A DNA stretch of 64,000 bases from Polystyrenella longa. Lineage in GTDB: Bacteria; Planctomycetota; Planctomycetia; Planctomycetales; Planctomycetaceae. The notes under the pieces were generated by a model. The model saw only the letters and a program-made list of their open reading frames with translations, was not told the origin of the DNA and did not search any database. Location of the stretch: contig NZ_CP036281.1 in assembly GCF_007750395.1 (NCBI RefSeq), positions 3,185,001-3,249,000 of the forward strand. Reading direction: 5' to 3'. This document shows, one piece after another, positions 55,362-64,000 of the stretch (within the stretch, counting starts at the first letter, position 1; each line of letters starts with the position of its first letter). A program made the position numbers and the translations under genes.

Positions 55362-57536
55362 CTATTCGTCAATATACCCATGATATCGTCCCATATAATA
55401 GGCGAGTAGATAGTGGAAACCGGGGCGGAGAGTCGCTCCCTTACTGTTTCCTGTCAGTTTCCAGGGATCCCAGTCCCAGTAGATCTCGTGACGCTCATCG
55501 ATGGGGAATAGGTACCCACTATTATCAGTACCAATGGTGGCACTTTCACGGGACTGCCCCTCCAATGGCCTCATGTCGATTCGATGTGCATTTGACATTG
55601 GCCACTCGACTAAATCGAGCGGATATCGCTTCAAACTATCAATCGCATCTGTATAACATTCAACCGGGGGAGAAAGATCGATTTCTCCCCAGTTATCCTT
55701 GCGCGTCTTGCCATCGCAACAGGCAGCATAGATGAAGTTGGTGAATGCGTTTCGTTCATACTTTTCGTAAGTCCAGTGGCGACTGATCGCAAACTGATAC
55801 ATACTGAGCAGTTGGGGGTCCGTTTCATATCTGAGCAGATGGTAATAATTCATAAACATCATATTGTCGCCCGGCTGATGCCCCTGAGAATAAGCACCGC
55901 GATTCCATTTGTACTGACTCATTCCATTCATTCCATACCCATGGTCAATCGCCAGCTTGAGGTATTCAGTACGGTATTTAGGGTCTTCCGTAATATGATG
56001 AGCGGCAGAAAGGTATCCCAGAATACAGTAAGAGTTAATACCTCGTTCTGCCTTCCAGGCAGGATTTTGATTTAAATCTTCGGGAGCAAAATGTCCCCAG
56101 CGGGTAGGCGTGCCATCGTAATCGACCATGGCATAATTGTGTTCGATAACATGATCTATAATATTCCGCACGACTTGACGTACCTGTTCCTTCTGCTGCT
56201 CCGTTTCGCAGACGAGATCGTAATAGACTGAATACCCAAAGAAGTGTCCATCAAGCTCATCAGAACTGGAATCACACTTCCAATACCATTGACCTGTCTT
56301 GTCGATCGGCATCCGAGGCTGCATGACTTTCCAGAGCTTGTCCCGTTCGTTACGACGGAGATCGTATTCCAGATCATATCGAACGACATTTGGATCGGGT
56401 TCGGATATTGGAATGACATTGCGAGCGACAAACCCTTTCGGAGCCGCATGGTCACCCCCTTGAGTCACTTCACTTAGAAAAGACAATGCGCGAAACGCTT
56501 TATGTGCGTACTCTTTGAGTTTGGGGTCCTCCGTAACGGCATAGCCATAACTGACAGCCGCAAGATACAGTCCGGTGTTAAAACCATCGTTGTCTGAGTA
56601 AGTTGGTTTCGCCGTGCTCTTATCGCCCGGGCTAGACAGTCGAGCGGGATTCACGTAACCATATTTCGTGCGACGATTGTATTTTTCTATTTCCTGTTCA
56701 TAAAACGTAGCCTTATCCGTCAAAGTCATCGGTTTAGCAGTGATGCAGGAAACCCCTTCGTCCGTAGCGATCCAGGCCTTGCCTTGGGCATCGATAGCGA
56801 TGTCATGTACATGATTGGCGAGCAACCAGCGACCGCCCTGCCGAAAATGCCAATGTCCCCCGTCATACTGTATCGCTCCATTCGTCGTGCCAAACCACAC
56901 ACCTGATGACCCTGTAGACATGCATGTGAAGTCGTTAAAAGGCAGACCATCGGCCCCCGTGAATAACTGCCACGTGCCATCTTCATGTCGACACCCAACG
57001 CCTTGCGGTGCCGCAAACCAAAGTCGCCCTTCGGGATCGTAAGCCACGGCCCTCACATCCACGGGCGCCCACCGGACATTTCCTTCTTGGGGCAGGACGA
57101 GCGACCAATGAGTCCCGTCTCCAATAATCAAGCCTTCCGCTGCGGCGACAACAATTTCCTTACCATTCTCCGCTACATCTCGAACTGAGTTCTGAGACTC
57201 AACCATCGAAGAGAGTGAGCGATACCATGGAAGTGCCGTGAAAAGAGATTCATCAATAGACGCGTTGGCGATCGACTTCCATTCTTCTCCTTCGAGCTGG
57301 TAGAGCCCTCCGGATTCTGCTCTGGCGTATAGCTGGTCTTTTTTTCCTGTATGGAGTTGCGTAATCGCCTGGTCTGGCAGTCCGTCCGCTTCGTCATAAG
57401 GGATATGATACTGCTGAGTGAATTCTCCCACCTGTACTGGCGTCTTCGCTTCCAGGTGCCAACTTCCACTCGTAAGAAAGCATATGAATACACCGCAATA
57501 GTAGCCCAGCGTCTGAAAGAATCTGTTTGTATTCAC
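55362..57536 (-). CDS. Secreted protein: beta-propeller-like repeats plus alpha-toroid (glycosidase-like) domain
   Basis: A 724-residue protein with a signal peptide (about 1-30). Residues about 35-275 hold repeated short blades of the two-component-propeller type (WKSIANASIDESLF, GRLWFAAPQGVGCRHEDGTW, GVWFGTTNGAIQYDGGHWHF, KAWIATDEGVSCI). Residues about 290-724 are helix-rich with conserved aromatic and Asp residues (DNDGFNTGLYLAAVSYGYAV, GINSYCILGYLSAAHHITED, YEKYERNAFTNFIYAACC), suggesting an (alpha/alpha)6 toroid as in unsaturated-glucuronyl hydrolases and related glycosidases. Next to two sulfatases this fits glycan breakdown. The start is a GTG with weak upstream signals. Confidence 0.72.
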   Translation of the reverse strand: MNTNRFFQTLGYYCGVFICFLTSGSWHLEAKTPVQVGEFTQQYHIPYDEADGLPDQAITQLHTGKKDQLYARAESGGLYQLEGEEWKSIANASIDESLFTALPWYRSLSSMVESQNSVRDVAENGKEIVVAAAEGLIIGDGTHWSLVLPQEGNVRWAPVDVRAVAYDPEGRLWFAAPQGVGCRHEDGTWQLFTGADGLPFNDFTCMSTGSSGVWFGTTNGAIQYDGGHWHFRQGGRWLLANHVHDIAIDAQGKAWIATDEGVSCITAKPMTLTDKATFYEQEIEKYNRRTKYGYVNPARLSSPGDKSTAKPTYSDNDGFNTGLYLAAVSYGYAVTEDPKLKEYAHKAFRALSFLSEVTQGGDHAAPKGFVARNVIPISEPDPNVVRYDLEYDLRRNERDKLWKVMQPRMPIDKTGQWYWKCDSSSDELDGHFFGYSVYYDLVCETEQQKEQVRQVVRNIIDHVIEHNYAMVDYDGTPTRWGHFAPEDLNQNPAWKAERGINSYCILGYLSAAHHITEDPKYRTEYLKLAIDHGYGMNGMSQYKWNRGAYSQGHQPGDNMMFMNYYHLLRYETDPQLLSMYQFAISRHWTYEKYERNAFTNFIYAACCDGKTRKDNWGEIDLSPPVECYTDAIDSLKRYPLDLVEWPMSNAHRIDMRPLEGQSRESATIGTDNSGYLFPIDERHEIYWDWDPWKLTGNSKGATLRPGFHYLLAYYMGRYHGYIDE

Positions 57537-57800
57537 GATTGGAAGAGTCTCTTATCTAAAAAGGTTTTATCAGTGTTCCTCATCCTCTAAAGAATAGAAC
57601 ACTGACAAGACCTGCGTAAACCCGTTCAATAAGAAGAACGGCTCCTACCAGGAATACATTTCCATTAATAATCTTTCGTGAATAAGAATAGCGTCCTTTC
57701 AGCCGAACAAGTTATCCGTACCTTCAGGTTAGAGACGTATCAGGATTAATTCACTCTCAGGCTTACGTTTATACAACCTCTGATGAATAAAACCGGACGC

Positions 57801-59606
57801 TTATTGTTCACGAGGTGGTAAAGCGAAGTTGACGATCCGGAATCCATCTTCCTCGGGGACGACAAAACTTCCGGTCGTCTGAAGATATTTACTCATTGCG
57901 GGGAATGGTGGCAATTCTTCGAAGTCAAAGTTGAACGCCCCCAGAACCCCTGGCATCGGACCTGCCTTAAGCAGTCCCGATCGAAGTTGATTATACAACC
58001 CTTCGAGACGACCATCCTGCCTTTGATAATTGATGACCGACGTCTCCTCAGGAAACTGGGCTGCGATTTGCTGGTACTCCGGCGAGTCGGCGAGAGATCG
58101 CATATTGCTGCGTTCCGGACTGAACGTCGCGGCGAGATAGTCGGCGTTCGGAGAAAACAGGAGAGCGTCCTCCGTTACCGCGATAGCAAAGTCCAAGGGG
58201 GGCATGTTTTCAAAACCTGGCACTGATTGACCAAAGTCCATTCCGAGCCTGACAACTTCCGCTGTTCCTATTTTCTCGATCGTGGTTTCTCTGGAGTGGG
58301 CGATTTCTCTTACCAGCTGTCGAACCAGAGTTGAATCACTCATACCAAACCCAAAGATTGCATTCTGGCGAAGTAATTCGTTTGCTGCTTGAGGGACTTC
58401 GGCAGCAACATGCAGGGGACCATCAATTGCAGCGGCCAGTTCGGCCAGATTGGTTTTTCCATCCAAGATGGGGAGCGAACCGAGTGCTTTATCAAATGCT
58501 CCCTCACCTCGCTGTTGATCAACCGTTTCCCGTAGAGTTTGGAACAGTCGATCGACTCTCCAATTCATCTGAGAATACAGGGAGACGTCTTCCTTAACCC
58601 ACGAGGGAGGTATTTGTTTCGTTGCTGGAAGGGATAATGCTTTCATGGCCCCTTTTAAGGGAGTCTGCATATATCCATAAGTGGTCGAAACCGAATCAAG
58701 ACCAGCCTCGCCGAGATAGATTGTCCCGCCTATTCCTCGAACCTGATTGATACCGATCGCTTCGATCATGGATTTAAGTTCAACAGGTGCCTCGCGTCCG
58801 GGCAGGTTTGCGGAGATCCATGTTGACACCAGAGTTTCAGGGTCAACATACCAACTGAGCCCAGAGCTAGTAGTACCCGGATTGATTCGCGACATCACAT
58901 GCTGGTAGTCCTCATTCGCTGACAGTCGATCATTGCTTTCATTCGATTCTCTGCGATGTGTCTCGGCCAGTGCCTGAAGACTGTCACTGAAGATCACCTT
59001 TTTTCCTGAGGCGAAATAAGCGAGATTGGAAACTGCTTGTGGACTTGAACGTTTCCATGATTTTAATTGAGTCGATTCAACTTCTACGGTGATCTCGGTC
59101 GCCTTCTCTGCAGTCAATCCCTGCTCCAACTGATTGATCCATCTCTCTGCCGCAACATTGTCAGTGAAATCCCCTACGGCAACGACGGACATGTCACCTT
59201 CGCTCGTATACACCAAGCCGATTGATAATTCTCCATCAACCTGTTGAATCAGCTGTAAGACATCGACACCTAGTCCTTTTTTCAGACTGTCGAGTTGACG
59301 AACCACGCCAGCAAAAAATTTGCTGAGGCCTGGATCGTTGATCTGTGCCCCGAAGGAAGAGTTGATCCAGGATTCTCTGAACGCCGAAACGTTTCCAAAC
59401 CTGATGAGCCCGAGCGCGTCGGCAGGAAAATAATGATCGGCTGGGTGAACGGAATCGGTAGCGACTCCCTTTTCTTCAGTGGGGCCCACGGGAGATTGAT
59501 CATTTTCCGCAGCAAAAACAAGGTCAGTCAGGCAGAACATCGCCAATAATAACACTATACCGATTGCGGCATTGCTCGAATGTAAGTGACTCAGTTTGGC
59601 TTTCAT
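57801..59606 (-). CDS. Large secreted or membrane-anchored protein of unknown function
   Basis: A 601-residue protein with a hydrophobic N-terminal segment (about 12-33, AAIGIVLLLAMFCLTDLVFA) acting as a signal peptide or anchor. The mature part is an even mix of strands and helices with repeated patterns of the type GLIRFGNVSAFRESW and DGPLHVAAEVPQAANELLRQ. This resembles the DUF3352-like secreted proteins seen in planctomycetes, but I cannot confirm the family. GGAAATAAT precedes the ATG. It diverges from the 4-TM/MoxR cluster. Confidence 0.65.
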   Translation of the reverse strand: MKAKLSHLHSSNAAIGIVLLLAMFCLTDLVFAAENDQSPVGPTEEKGVATDSVHPADHYFPADALGLIRFGNVSAFRESWINSSFGAQINDPGLSKFFAGVVRQLDSLKKGLGVDVLQLIQQVDGELSIGLVYTSEGDMSVVAVGDFTDNVAAERWINQLEQGLTAEKATEITVEVESTQLKSWKRSSPQAVSNLAYFASGKKVIFSDSLQALAETHRRESNESNDRLSANEDYQHVMSRINPGTTSSGLSWYVDPETLVSTWISANLPGREAPVELKSMIEAIGINQVRGIGGTIYLGEAGLDSVSTTYGYMQTPLKGAMKALSLPATKQIPPSWVKEDVSLYSQMNWRVDRLFQTLRETVDQQRGEGAFDKALGSLPILDGKTNLAELAAAIDGPLHVAAEVPQAANELLRQNAIFGFGMSDSTLVRQLVREIAHSRETTIEKIGTAEVVRLGMDFGQSVPGFENMPPLDFAIAVTEDALLFSPNADYLAATFSPERSNMRSLADSPEYQQIAAQFPEETSVINYQRQDGRLEGLYNQLRSGLLKAGPMPGVLGAFNFDFEELPPFPAMSKYLQTTGSFVVPEEDGFRIVNFALPPREQ

Positions 59607-59935
59607 ATTATTTCCATTCTCTATTACCGTCTTTTAATAGCCGGCGGATTATTCAGCACTTTATGCATTTGCGATTTTCGTCCAGACAGTCTCTGATCGA
59701 TCACGCCAGAAACCTCTTTGGATGAGAACATTTGATTTTCAAATACAGAATCTCATTCAACGGATCGCTGAATTCAGCGTATGATGGTTTCAGCTATTTA
59801 TTTTACGAACCATTTTTCTAACGTGTTGGAGAATCCTGAGGGTGGTTCCATCGCACTTGCCAGATATTTCGTAGAAAACAAATGCGAGTCTGGATTTCCA
59901 TAGCGAGCTTTTAATTTGTAAGAGCACTCATACCT
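59607..59935. promoter_or_regulatory. Divergent promoter region
   Basis: About 330 bases between two divergently transcribed genes, AT-rich near 59740-59800. It must contain promoters in both directions. I cannot place -35/-10 boxes with confidence. Confidence 0.4.
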
Positions 59936-60844
59936 ATGTCAAAACATTTAACTTTCCGGCGAATAATGGGTCACTTAGCAACTTATTCTTTGATCGCGAT
60001 ACTCGGCTTGATGCCTCTAGGACTGGGATTTATTTCCGGTTCTACTGATGGCGTTCTGCTAGCGCAAGAATCGAATTCTGCCAATTCAGAGCCTCGCCCG
60101 ACAGTGAGCCCATTACATAAGTTATTGCGAATCAATCCAGAGACTGGACAGTTCGAAAAAGAAAGTGGCAAACCTCAGAATAGCGTGACCCGGGCCGAGC
60201 GACCTACTGGGTCTGGCGGCAAGTCCTCCAATCTACCCGCAGGAAATGATCCGACAGCCACTGATCCGACATCTCAGGATGCGGTCGAAGAGCTCGTCAA
60301 CAGAATAAACAACCTGAATTCAGGTGAGGGAACATCCATCGAAGAGCTGGCAGGGATGATTAGCAGAGAGTACTCAGGCAAAGAGCTCGTTGCCGGTTAT
60401 CAAACCGCCGGTTGGTTGATGATGGGGTTCTTTCTGATTTATCCCTTAGCAATTATTCTTGCAGAAGTCGTCGCTTTCTACTGGCAGCTCCGAAATGAAG
60501 AGTCTGGCCAATTGGAACGTCGATACTTACGAAAGCGGCTCTGGCGGCGATTCATGCTCGCCCTGGTGATCGCGGCATTTATCGTTGCATGTGCCCTCAG
60601 CATTATCATGGTCCATTGGTGGACCGATCCAATTCGAGTTGTTGCGCTGATGTTGACGACGACCGTTCTGGCTGCACTCTGGGCGATGCTTACGGCAACC
60701 ACTAAGCAGCTGGACCGAAATCACACGCTCAACTTGATTAGAGACGTCCGTCACAATCAACTCGAATTACGTAAACAGGTCATGGAACTTCATGAATCAA
60801 TTCAACTTCTTTCCAAACAAGAGACTGTAGAGAGTTCTTCCTGA
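59936..60844 (+). CDS. Membrane protein upstream of the MoxR gene
   Basis: A 302-residue protein. A signal-like N-terminal helix (about 15-37) is followed by a Ser/Pro/Gly-rich periplasmic linker (about 45-145) and three more membrane helices (about 158-182, 204-226, 230-252), then a short cytoplasmic coiled coil (LIRDVRHNQLELRKQVMELH). It precedes the MoxR ATPase by about 100 bases on the same strand. No family is recognised. Confidence 0.65.
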   Translation: MSKHLTFRRIMGHLATYSLIAILGLMPLGLGFISGSTDGVLLAQESNSANSEPRPTVSPLHKLLRINPETGQFEKESGKPQNSVTRAERPTGSGGKSSNLPAGNDPTATDPTSQDAVEELVNRINNLNSGEGTSIEELAGMISREYSGKELVAGYQTAGWLMMGFFLIYPLAIILAEVVAFYWQLRNEESGQLERRYLRKRLWRRFMLALVIAAFIVACALSIIMVHWWTDPIRVVALMLTTTVLAALWAMLTATTKQLDRNHTLNLIRDVRHNQLELRKQVMELHESIQLLSKQETVESSS

Positions 60845-60949
60845 CCTTGGAATGTCGGGAGGTTATTATTCCTTACACCCATATAACTGCCTCTACTGAA
60901 GGCAGTTCCTCCTTTAGTTCAATGATTTTTAAGTTCAGTGACTATCAAT

Positions 60950-61945
60950 ATGAATGCATCTTCGAATGGGATTGAAAAGATCGACACTGCTCACATCAGG
61001 CAATCACTCGACCTGATTCTAAACCGCATTGGGAATACGGTCGTCGGTCAGCATCGCCTATTGCGAGGCATGTTGATAGGACTGTTATGTCGCGGACATG
61101 TTCTGATTGAAGGTGTCCCTGGACTGGCGAAAACCACGGCTGTTTCCAGCCTTGCAGGGGCTTTGGGGACCGAGTTTCGACGCCTCCAATTTACTCCGGA
61201 TCTATTACCCGCCGACATCATCGGAAGCGAGATTTATCGACCACAGAACCATCAGTTTGAGGTGCAGACAGGCCCTATCTTCGCCAATCTGATTCTCGTG
61301 GATGAAATTAATCGGGCTCCCGCCAAAGTGCAAAGCGCCTTGCTTGAAGCGATGCAGGAACGGCAGGTGACGATCGGAGGAAACACGCTGCAGCTACCAG
61401 ACCCATTTATGGTGCTTGCCACGCAGAACCCTATCGACCAACAGGGAACTTATTCACTTCCCGAAGCACAGATGGACCGGTTTCTGATGAAGCTGGTGGT
61501 GCAGTATCCTTCTCGGGAGGAAGAACAGGAGATTTTGAGTCGTTCATTGGATCTGTCGCAGGATCAGGAAAAGCTGCCCCCAGTGATCTCCAATGAGGAA
61601 ATTCGTCTGGCGAGTATGTCGCTTCAATCGATCCAGGTATCGCAAGCACTTCGAAATTACGTTATCGATTTGGTTACCGCGACTCGTGAGCCAGAACGAT
61701 TTGATTCCGGATTAACCAACCTGATCCGGTATGGAGTGTCTCCCAGGGGAACGATCGCGTTAACGCATGCCGCCCGTGCAGAGGCATTTCTCTCCGGTCG
61801 AGAATACGTGATCCCCGAAGACGTCCGGGCTGTTCTGGAAGATGTCTTTCGACATCGAATCGCCCTCTCGTACGAGGCGCTCGGCGAAGAATTAACGGTT
61901 GATATAGTCCTGGCCAATATTATTGATCGGGTTCCCGTCCCGTAG
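60950..61945 (+). CDS. MoxR-family AAA+ ATPase
   Basis: A 331-residue protein from the ATG at 60950 (a GTG at 60938 would add four residues). It has the family layout: NTVVGQHRLLRGMLIGLLCR, Walker A GVPGLAKTT, FRRLQFTPDLLPADIIGSEI, Walker B LVDEINRAPAKVQSALLEAM with QERQVTIGG, sensor FMVLATQNPIDQQGTYSLPE, and a C-terminal lid (SPRGTIALTHAARAEAFLSG). MoxR ATPases work with vWA-domain proteins such as DUF58 and BatA to insert metals or assemble complexes. It is 11 bases upstream of the DUF58 gene. Confidence 0.93.
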   Translation: MNASSNGIEKIDTAHIRQSLDLILNRIGNTVVGQHRLLRGMLIGLLCRGHVLIEGVPGLAKTTAVSSLAGALGTEFRRLQFTPDLLPADIIGSEIYRPQNHQFEVQTGPIFANLILVDEINRAPAKVQSALLEAMQERQVTIGGNTLQLPDPFMVLATQNPIDQQGTYSLPEAQMDRFLMKLVVQYPSREEEQEILSRSLDLSQDQEKLPPVISNEEIRLASMSLQSIQVSQALRNYVIDLVTATREPERFDSGLTNLIRYGVSPRGTIALTHAARAEAFLSGREYVIPEDVRAVLEDVFRHRIALSYEALGEELTVDIVLANIIDRVPVP

Positions 61946-61956
61946 GAGGAGAAGGA

Positions 61957-62868
61957 ATGATGTCCGCGCAATCATCTCAGCCCGACTCCTCAGCTCACCT
62001 ACATCAGCATCGGTTGCTCCGCGATATTCATCGTTTGAAAATACGCTGCGATTCGCTGATCGATCAAGACTTTGCCGGCATTTATGATTCGGCATTGAAA
62101 GGGAGCGGAATTGAATTTGAAGAGACCAGACCCTATCAGCCAGGTGATGATGTTCGTGCAATGGACTGGCGAGTGACAGCAAGGACGGGAATCCCCCATA
62201 TACGACAGTTCCGTGAAGAACGACATCTTACGATTCACATCGTGGTCGATTGCAGCAAGTCAATGCAACGCACAGGACGATCCTCTTACGTGGTCGCCCA
62301 AGAGTTTTCCGCACTCATAACCATGTTAGCAGTAACGGAAGGAGACCGGGTTGGTCTGACCATGTTCTCCAGTGAGGTAAACAGCACCCTCCCCCCTGAA
62401 GGAGGGCTATCGCATGCGATGCGGATCCTGCATGAACTCATTCATGCCCAGTCTTTGGACGGCGAAACGGACATCGATTCCGCGCTCCAACAGGTTTGTC
62501 GTACTCAACGGCGGCGAAGTGTCCTGTTTTTGATATCCGACTTTTTAGTGACGGACTTGCAGCGATCACTTTCGATTGCTTCCGCACAGCACCAGATTAT
62601 CCCTGTCTACATATCTGACAATGCGGATTACGAGTTACCCCCTTCAGGATTACTCCCTACAAGAGATCGTGAAACGGGTGAAGTCCGTTGGATTGACGCA
62701 TTCAGTAAAGCGCAACGTGCAGCCTATTATGAAAGTGAGCAAATTGCCCAGCGTCGCTGGGACTCTCTGTTCCAACGTTTGAAGTCGCCTCCAATAAAAT
62801 TGAATACCGAATCAGATGTCGCTCGTGAATTGAGAAAATATTTCTCACGAAAGGATCGGGCATCATGA
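61957..62868 (+). CDS. DUF58 (vWA-like) protein of the MoxR cluster
   Basis: A 303-residue protein with the DUF58 core GSGIEFEETRPYQPGDDVRA, MDWRVTARTGIPHIRQFREE, and a vWA MIDAS site in IVVDCSKSMQRTG (DxSxS) plus DGETDIDSALQQV. GGAGGAGAAGGA precedes the ATG. It lies between the MoxR gene and a BatD-like gene, overlapping the latter by 4 nt, so all three are co-translated. These proteins are thought to be MoxR substrates or adaptors. Confidence 0.92.
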   Translation: MMSAQSSQPDSSAHLHQHRLLRDIHRLKIRCDSLIDQDFAGIYDSALKGSGIEFEETRPYQPGDDVRAMDWRVTARTGIPHIRQFREERHLTIHIVVDCSKSMQRTGRSSYVVAQEFSALITMLAVTEGDRVGLTMFSSEVNSTLPPEGGLSHAMRILHELIHAQSLDGETDIDSALQQVCRTQRRRSVLFLISDFLVTDLQRSLSIASAQHQIIPVYISDNADYELPPSGLLPTRDRETGEVRWIDAFSKAQRAAYYESEQIAQRRWDSLFQRLKSPPIKLNTESDVARELRKYFSRKDRAS

Positions 62869-63869
62869 CCTGCTGCAAATTGGCGATTGCAATCATGTAC
62901 TGCCTAATGATTCTCAGTTCAGCAGTGAGCGGATCTGAAGAAAAGTTCATATTCACCGTTACAGCCAGTCAGCACGAGGTGAAAATTGCTGAGCCAGTAC
63001 GACTCGCATTCACCGCCCACATTCCAACGGGTTGGGAACTAGCTCCTCCCTTGCTTCCAGAGGACTTCGGCGATCTTCACCTCATTAACTCAACCGAATC
63101 GACAAGCCACTTGGCAGAACAGACAATCTGGACACAACAACTAATTCTAGAAGGTTATGCTGGCGGAGAGCATCGAGTCCCCGCAATCACTCTCTTGTTG
63201 TATTCCCTTCCACTGAATGGTGAACCTCAACCTGGGCAACCTACCAGTGCTCAGCGAGTTCGCCAGCTAACTTCCAATCCATTATTGATCCAAGTCCGTA
63301 GTTCGCGTTCCTCTTTCCTTGGGGGAAACAAACTACGTCCGATTTACAATCAGGTTTCACTCCCTTGGACATGGCGAAGGACATTGGGAACGATTCTTGT
63401 CCTCATCTGCATCGCCCTGTCGATTTGGCTTGTCCGTAAGTTCGTCGAATCTCTGCAAAAACGAGCGACATCTCATCGTCGACTTCAGAACGACCTTGCA
63501 CAGTTGAACGACGATTGGCTTAGAAACAAAATTACTAATTCCGCCACGTTAGTCGAATTGGTCGTTCTTTTAAAACAATGGCTTTACACTCGCGACCCCG
63601 GACTTCAGGTTGAACGGACGACAACTGAGTGGAAACATCATTTACAAACGCAGCCCGATAACTCGTTGAATATCGAATCTGTAGCGACCACAATATTTGC
63701 TCTCGCGGATCGAATGAATTATGTCGGTATCCCACCTTCAACCAGCGACCTCCACTCATGCTTCCAAGAGACACGAAGACTATTTGCTGAAGCAGGTGAT
63801 GAGATATCTGATGTCTCGACGGTCAAGACATTCACAAGTATTCCTCGTGAATCCGGATCGGGACCATGA
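62865..63869 (+). CDS. BatD/DUF4381-like exported membrane protein
   Basis: A 334-residue protein with a signal peptide (about 1-23). The periplasmic beta-rich domain (about 25-150: EVKIAEPVRLAFTAHIPTGW, QLILEGYAGGEHRVPAITLL) resembles BatD N-terminal domains. A single TM helix (about 171-188) and a cytoplasmic helical tail of about 130 residues follow, like DUF4381 proteins. The start overlaps the DUF58 stop (ATGA) and its stop overlaps the next start in the same way, the tight packing usual for this cluster. Confidence 0.75.
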   Translation: MTCCKLAIAIMYCLMILSSAVSGSEEKFIFTVTASQHEVKIAEPVRLAFTAHIPTGWELAPPLLPEDFGDLHLINSTESTSHLAEQTIWTQQLILEGYAGGEHRVPAITLLLYSLPLNGEPQPGQPTSAQRVRQLTSNPLLIQVRSSRSSFLGGNKLRPIYNQVSLPWTWRRTLGTILVLICIALSIWLVRKFVESLQKRATSHRRLQNDLAQLNDDWLRNKITNSATLVELVVLLKQWLYTRDPGLQVERTTTEWKHHLQTQPDNSLNIESVATTIFALADRMNYVGIPPSTSDLHSCFQETRRLFAEAGDEISDVSTVKTFTSIPRESGSGP

Positions 63870-64000
63870 TATTGAACGTCCAACATATCTGGATATTACT
63901 ACTAATCCCAGTAGTTCTGGGGGTGTTGTGGTTTCGGAGCAAGCATGCGGCCTCGCTGAATATCACCTGGCGCGTCCACCTGTTGCAAAAGACATGGAGA
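63866..64000 (+). CDS. Start of a BatA-like (vWA) membrane protein, cut by the window edge
   Basis: The ATG at 63866 overlaps the stop of the preceding gene by 4 nt. Forty-five residues are visible: MILNVQHIWILLLIPVVLGV begins with one membrane helix, followed by a basic segment. This matches the N-terminus of BatA/aerotolerance proteins, whose vWA domain would follow beyond the window. The assignment rests on position and the N-terminal helix only. Confidence 0.6.
   Translation, partial: MILNVQHIWILLLIPVVLGVLWFRSKHAASLNITWRVHLLQKTWR

Noticed and set aside
57570-57605. Inverted repeat TCAGTGTTC / GAACACTGA as a terminator
   Set aside because: It lies upstream of the propeller/toroid gene rather than after a gene and has no T-run; at most an operator, with no supporting copies.

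Overview
The window looks like planctomycete DNA. Supporting signs are two secreted arylsulfatases, a decayed DUF1553/DUF1501 gene pair, a MoxR-DUF58-BatD-like-BatA-like cluster, and many secreted proteins of unknown function. All functions below are read from sequence motifs and remembered family features; no database search was run.

1-21.4 kb is a plasmid-derived or conjugative mobile module. It holds a ParE-type toxin-antitoxin pair, a minus-strand transfer operon (MobF relaxase, VirD4/TraG coupling protein, a vWA lipoprotein, membrane and DNA-binding accessory proteins), an ArdC-type antirestriction protein, a Toprim primase-like protein, a KfrA-like HTH/coiled-coil protein and a RepC-type replication initiator. 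The initiator is preceded by a palindrome-rich region and by a candidate antisense RNA with its own promoter and terminator. No RepA, RepB or VirB4-like ATPase is visible. A two-gene minus-strand operon sits inside this module at 11.8-16.4 kb: a TPR-CHAT caspase-like protease and an unrecognised 440-residue partner. It is the best candidate here for an undescribed conflict system.

21.4-33.9 kb is an accessory and probably defensive region. It contains a decayed primase-like gene, a DUF1883 plus two-TM membrane protein pair, an HNH nuclease, a truncated transposase, a second TPR-CHAT protease, a DUF4365 (restriction-endonuclease-like fold) protein and a large TIR-TPR protein. Several of these genes end in integron attC-like sequences, and two share a near-identical 31-32 nt leader. 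The region ends at a 3' fragment of tRNA-Leu(UAG) next to a frameshifted tyrosine recombinase, which looks like an island boundary.

34-64 kb looks like core planctomycete chromosome. It has a multi-pass membrane protein, a DUF1254/DUF1214 secreted protein, an NTF2-like and a glycine-rich secreted protein, a BvgS-like hybrid sensor kinase followed by a REC-PP2C phosphatase, and a tripartite-efflux-like operon (DUF3302, HlyD, NodT-type outer-membrane factor). After a graveyard of three pseudogenes (metal P-type ATPase, DUF1553, DUF1501) come two sulfatases and a propeller/alpha-toroid protein, probably for sulfated glycan use. The window ends in the start of the MoxR/DUF58/vWA operon, which runs off the right edge.
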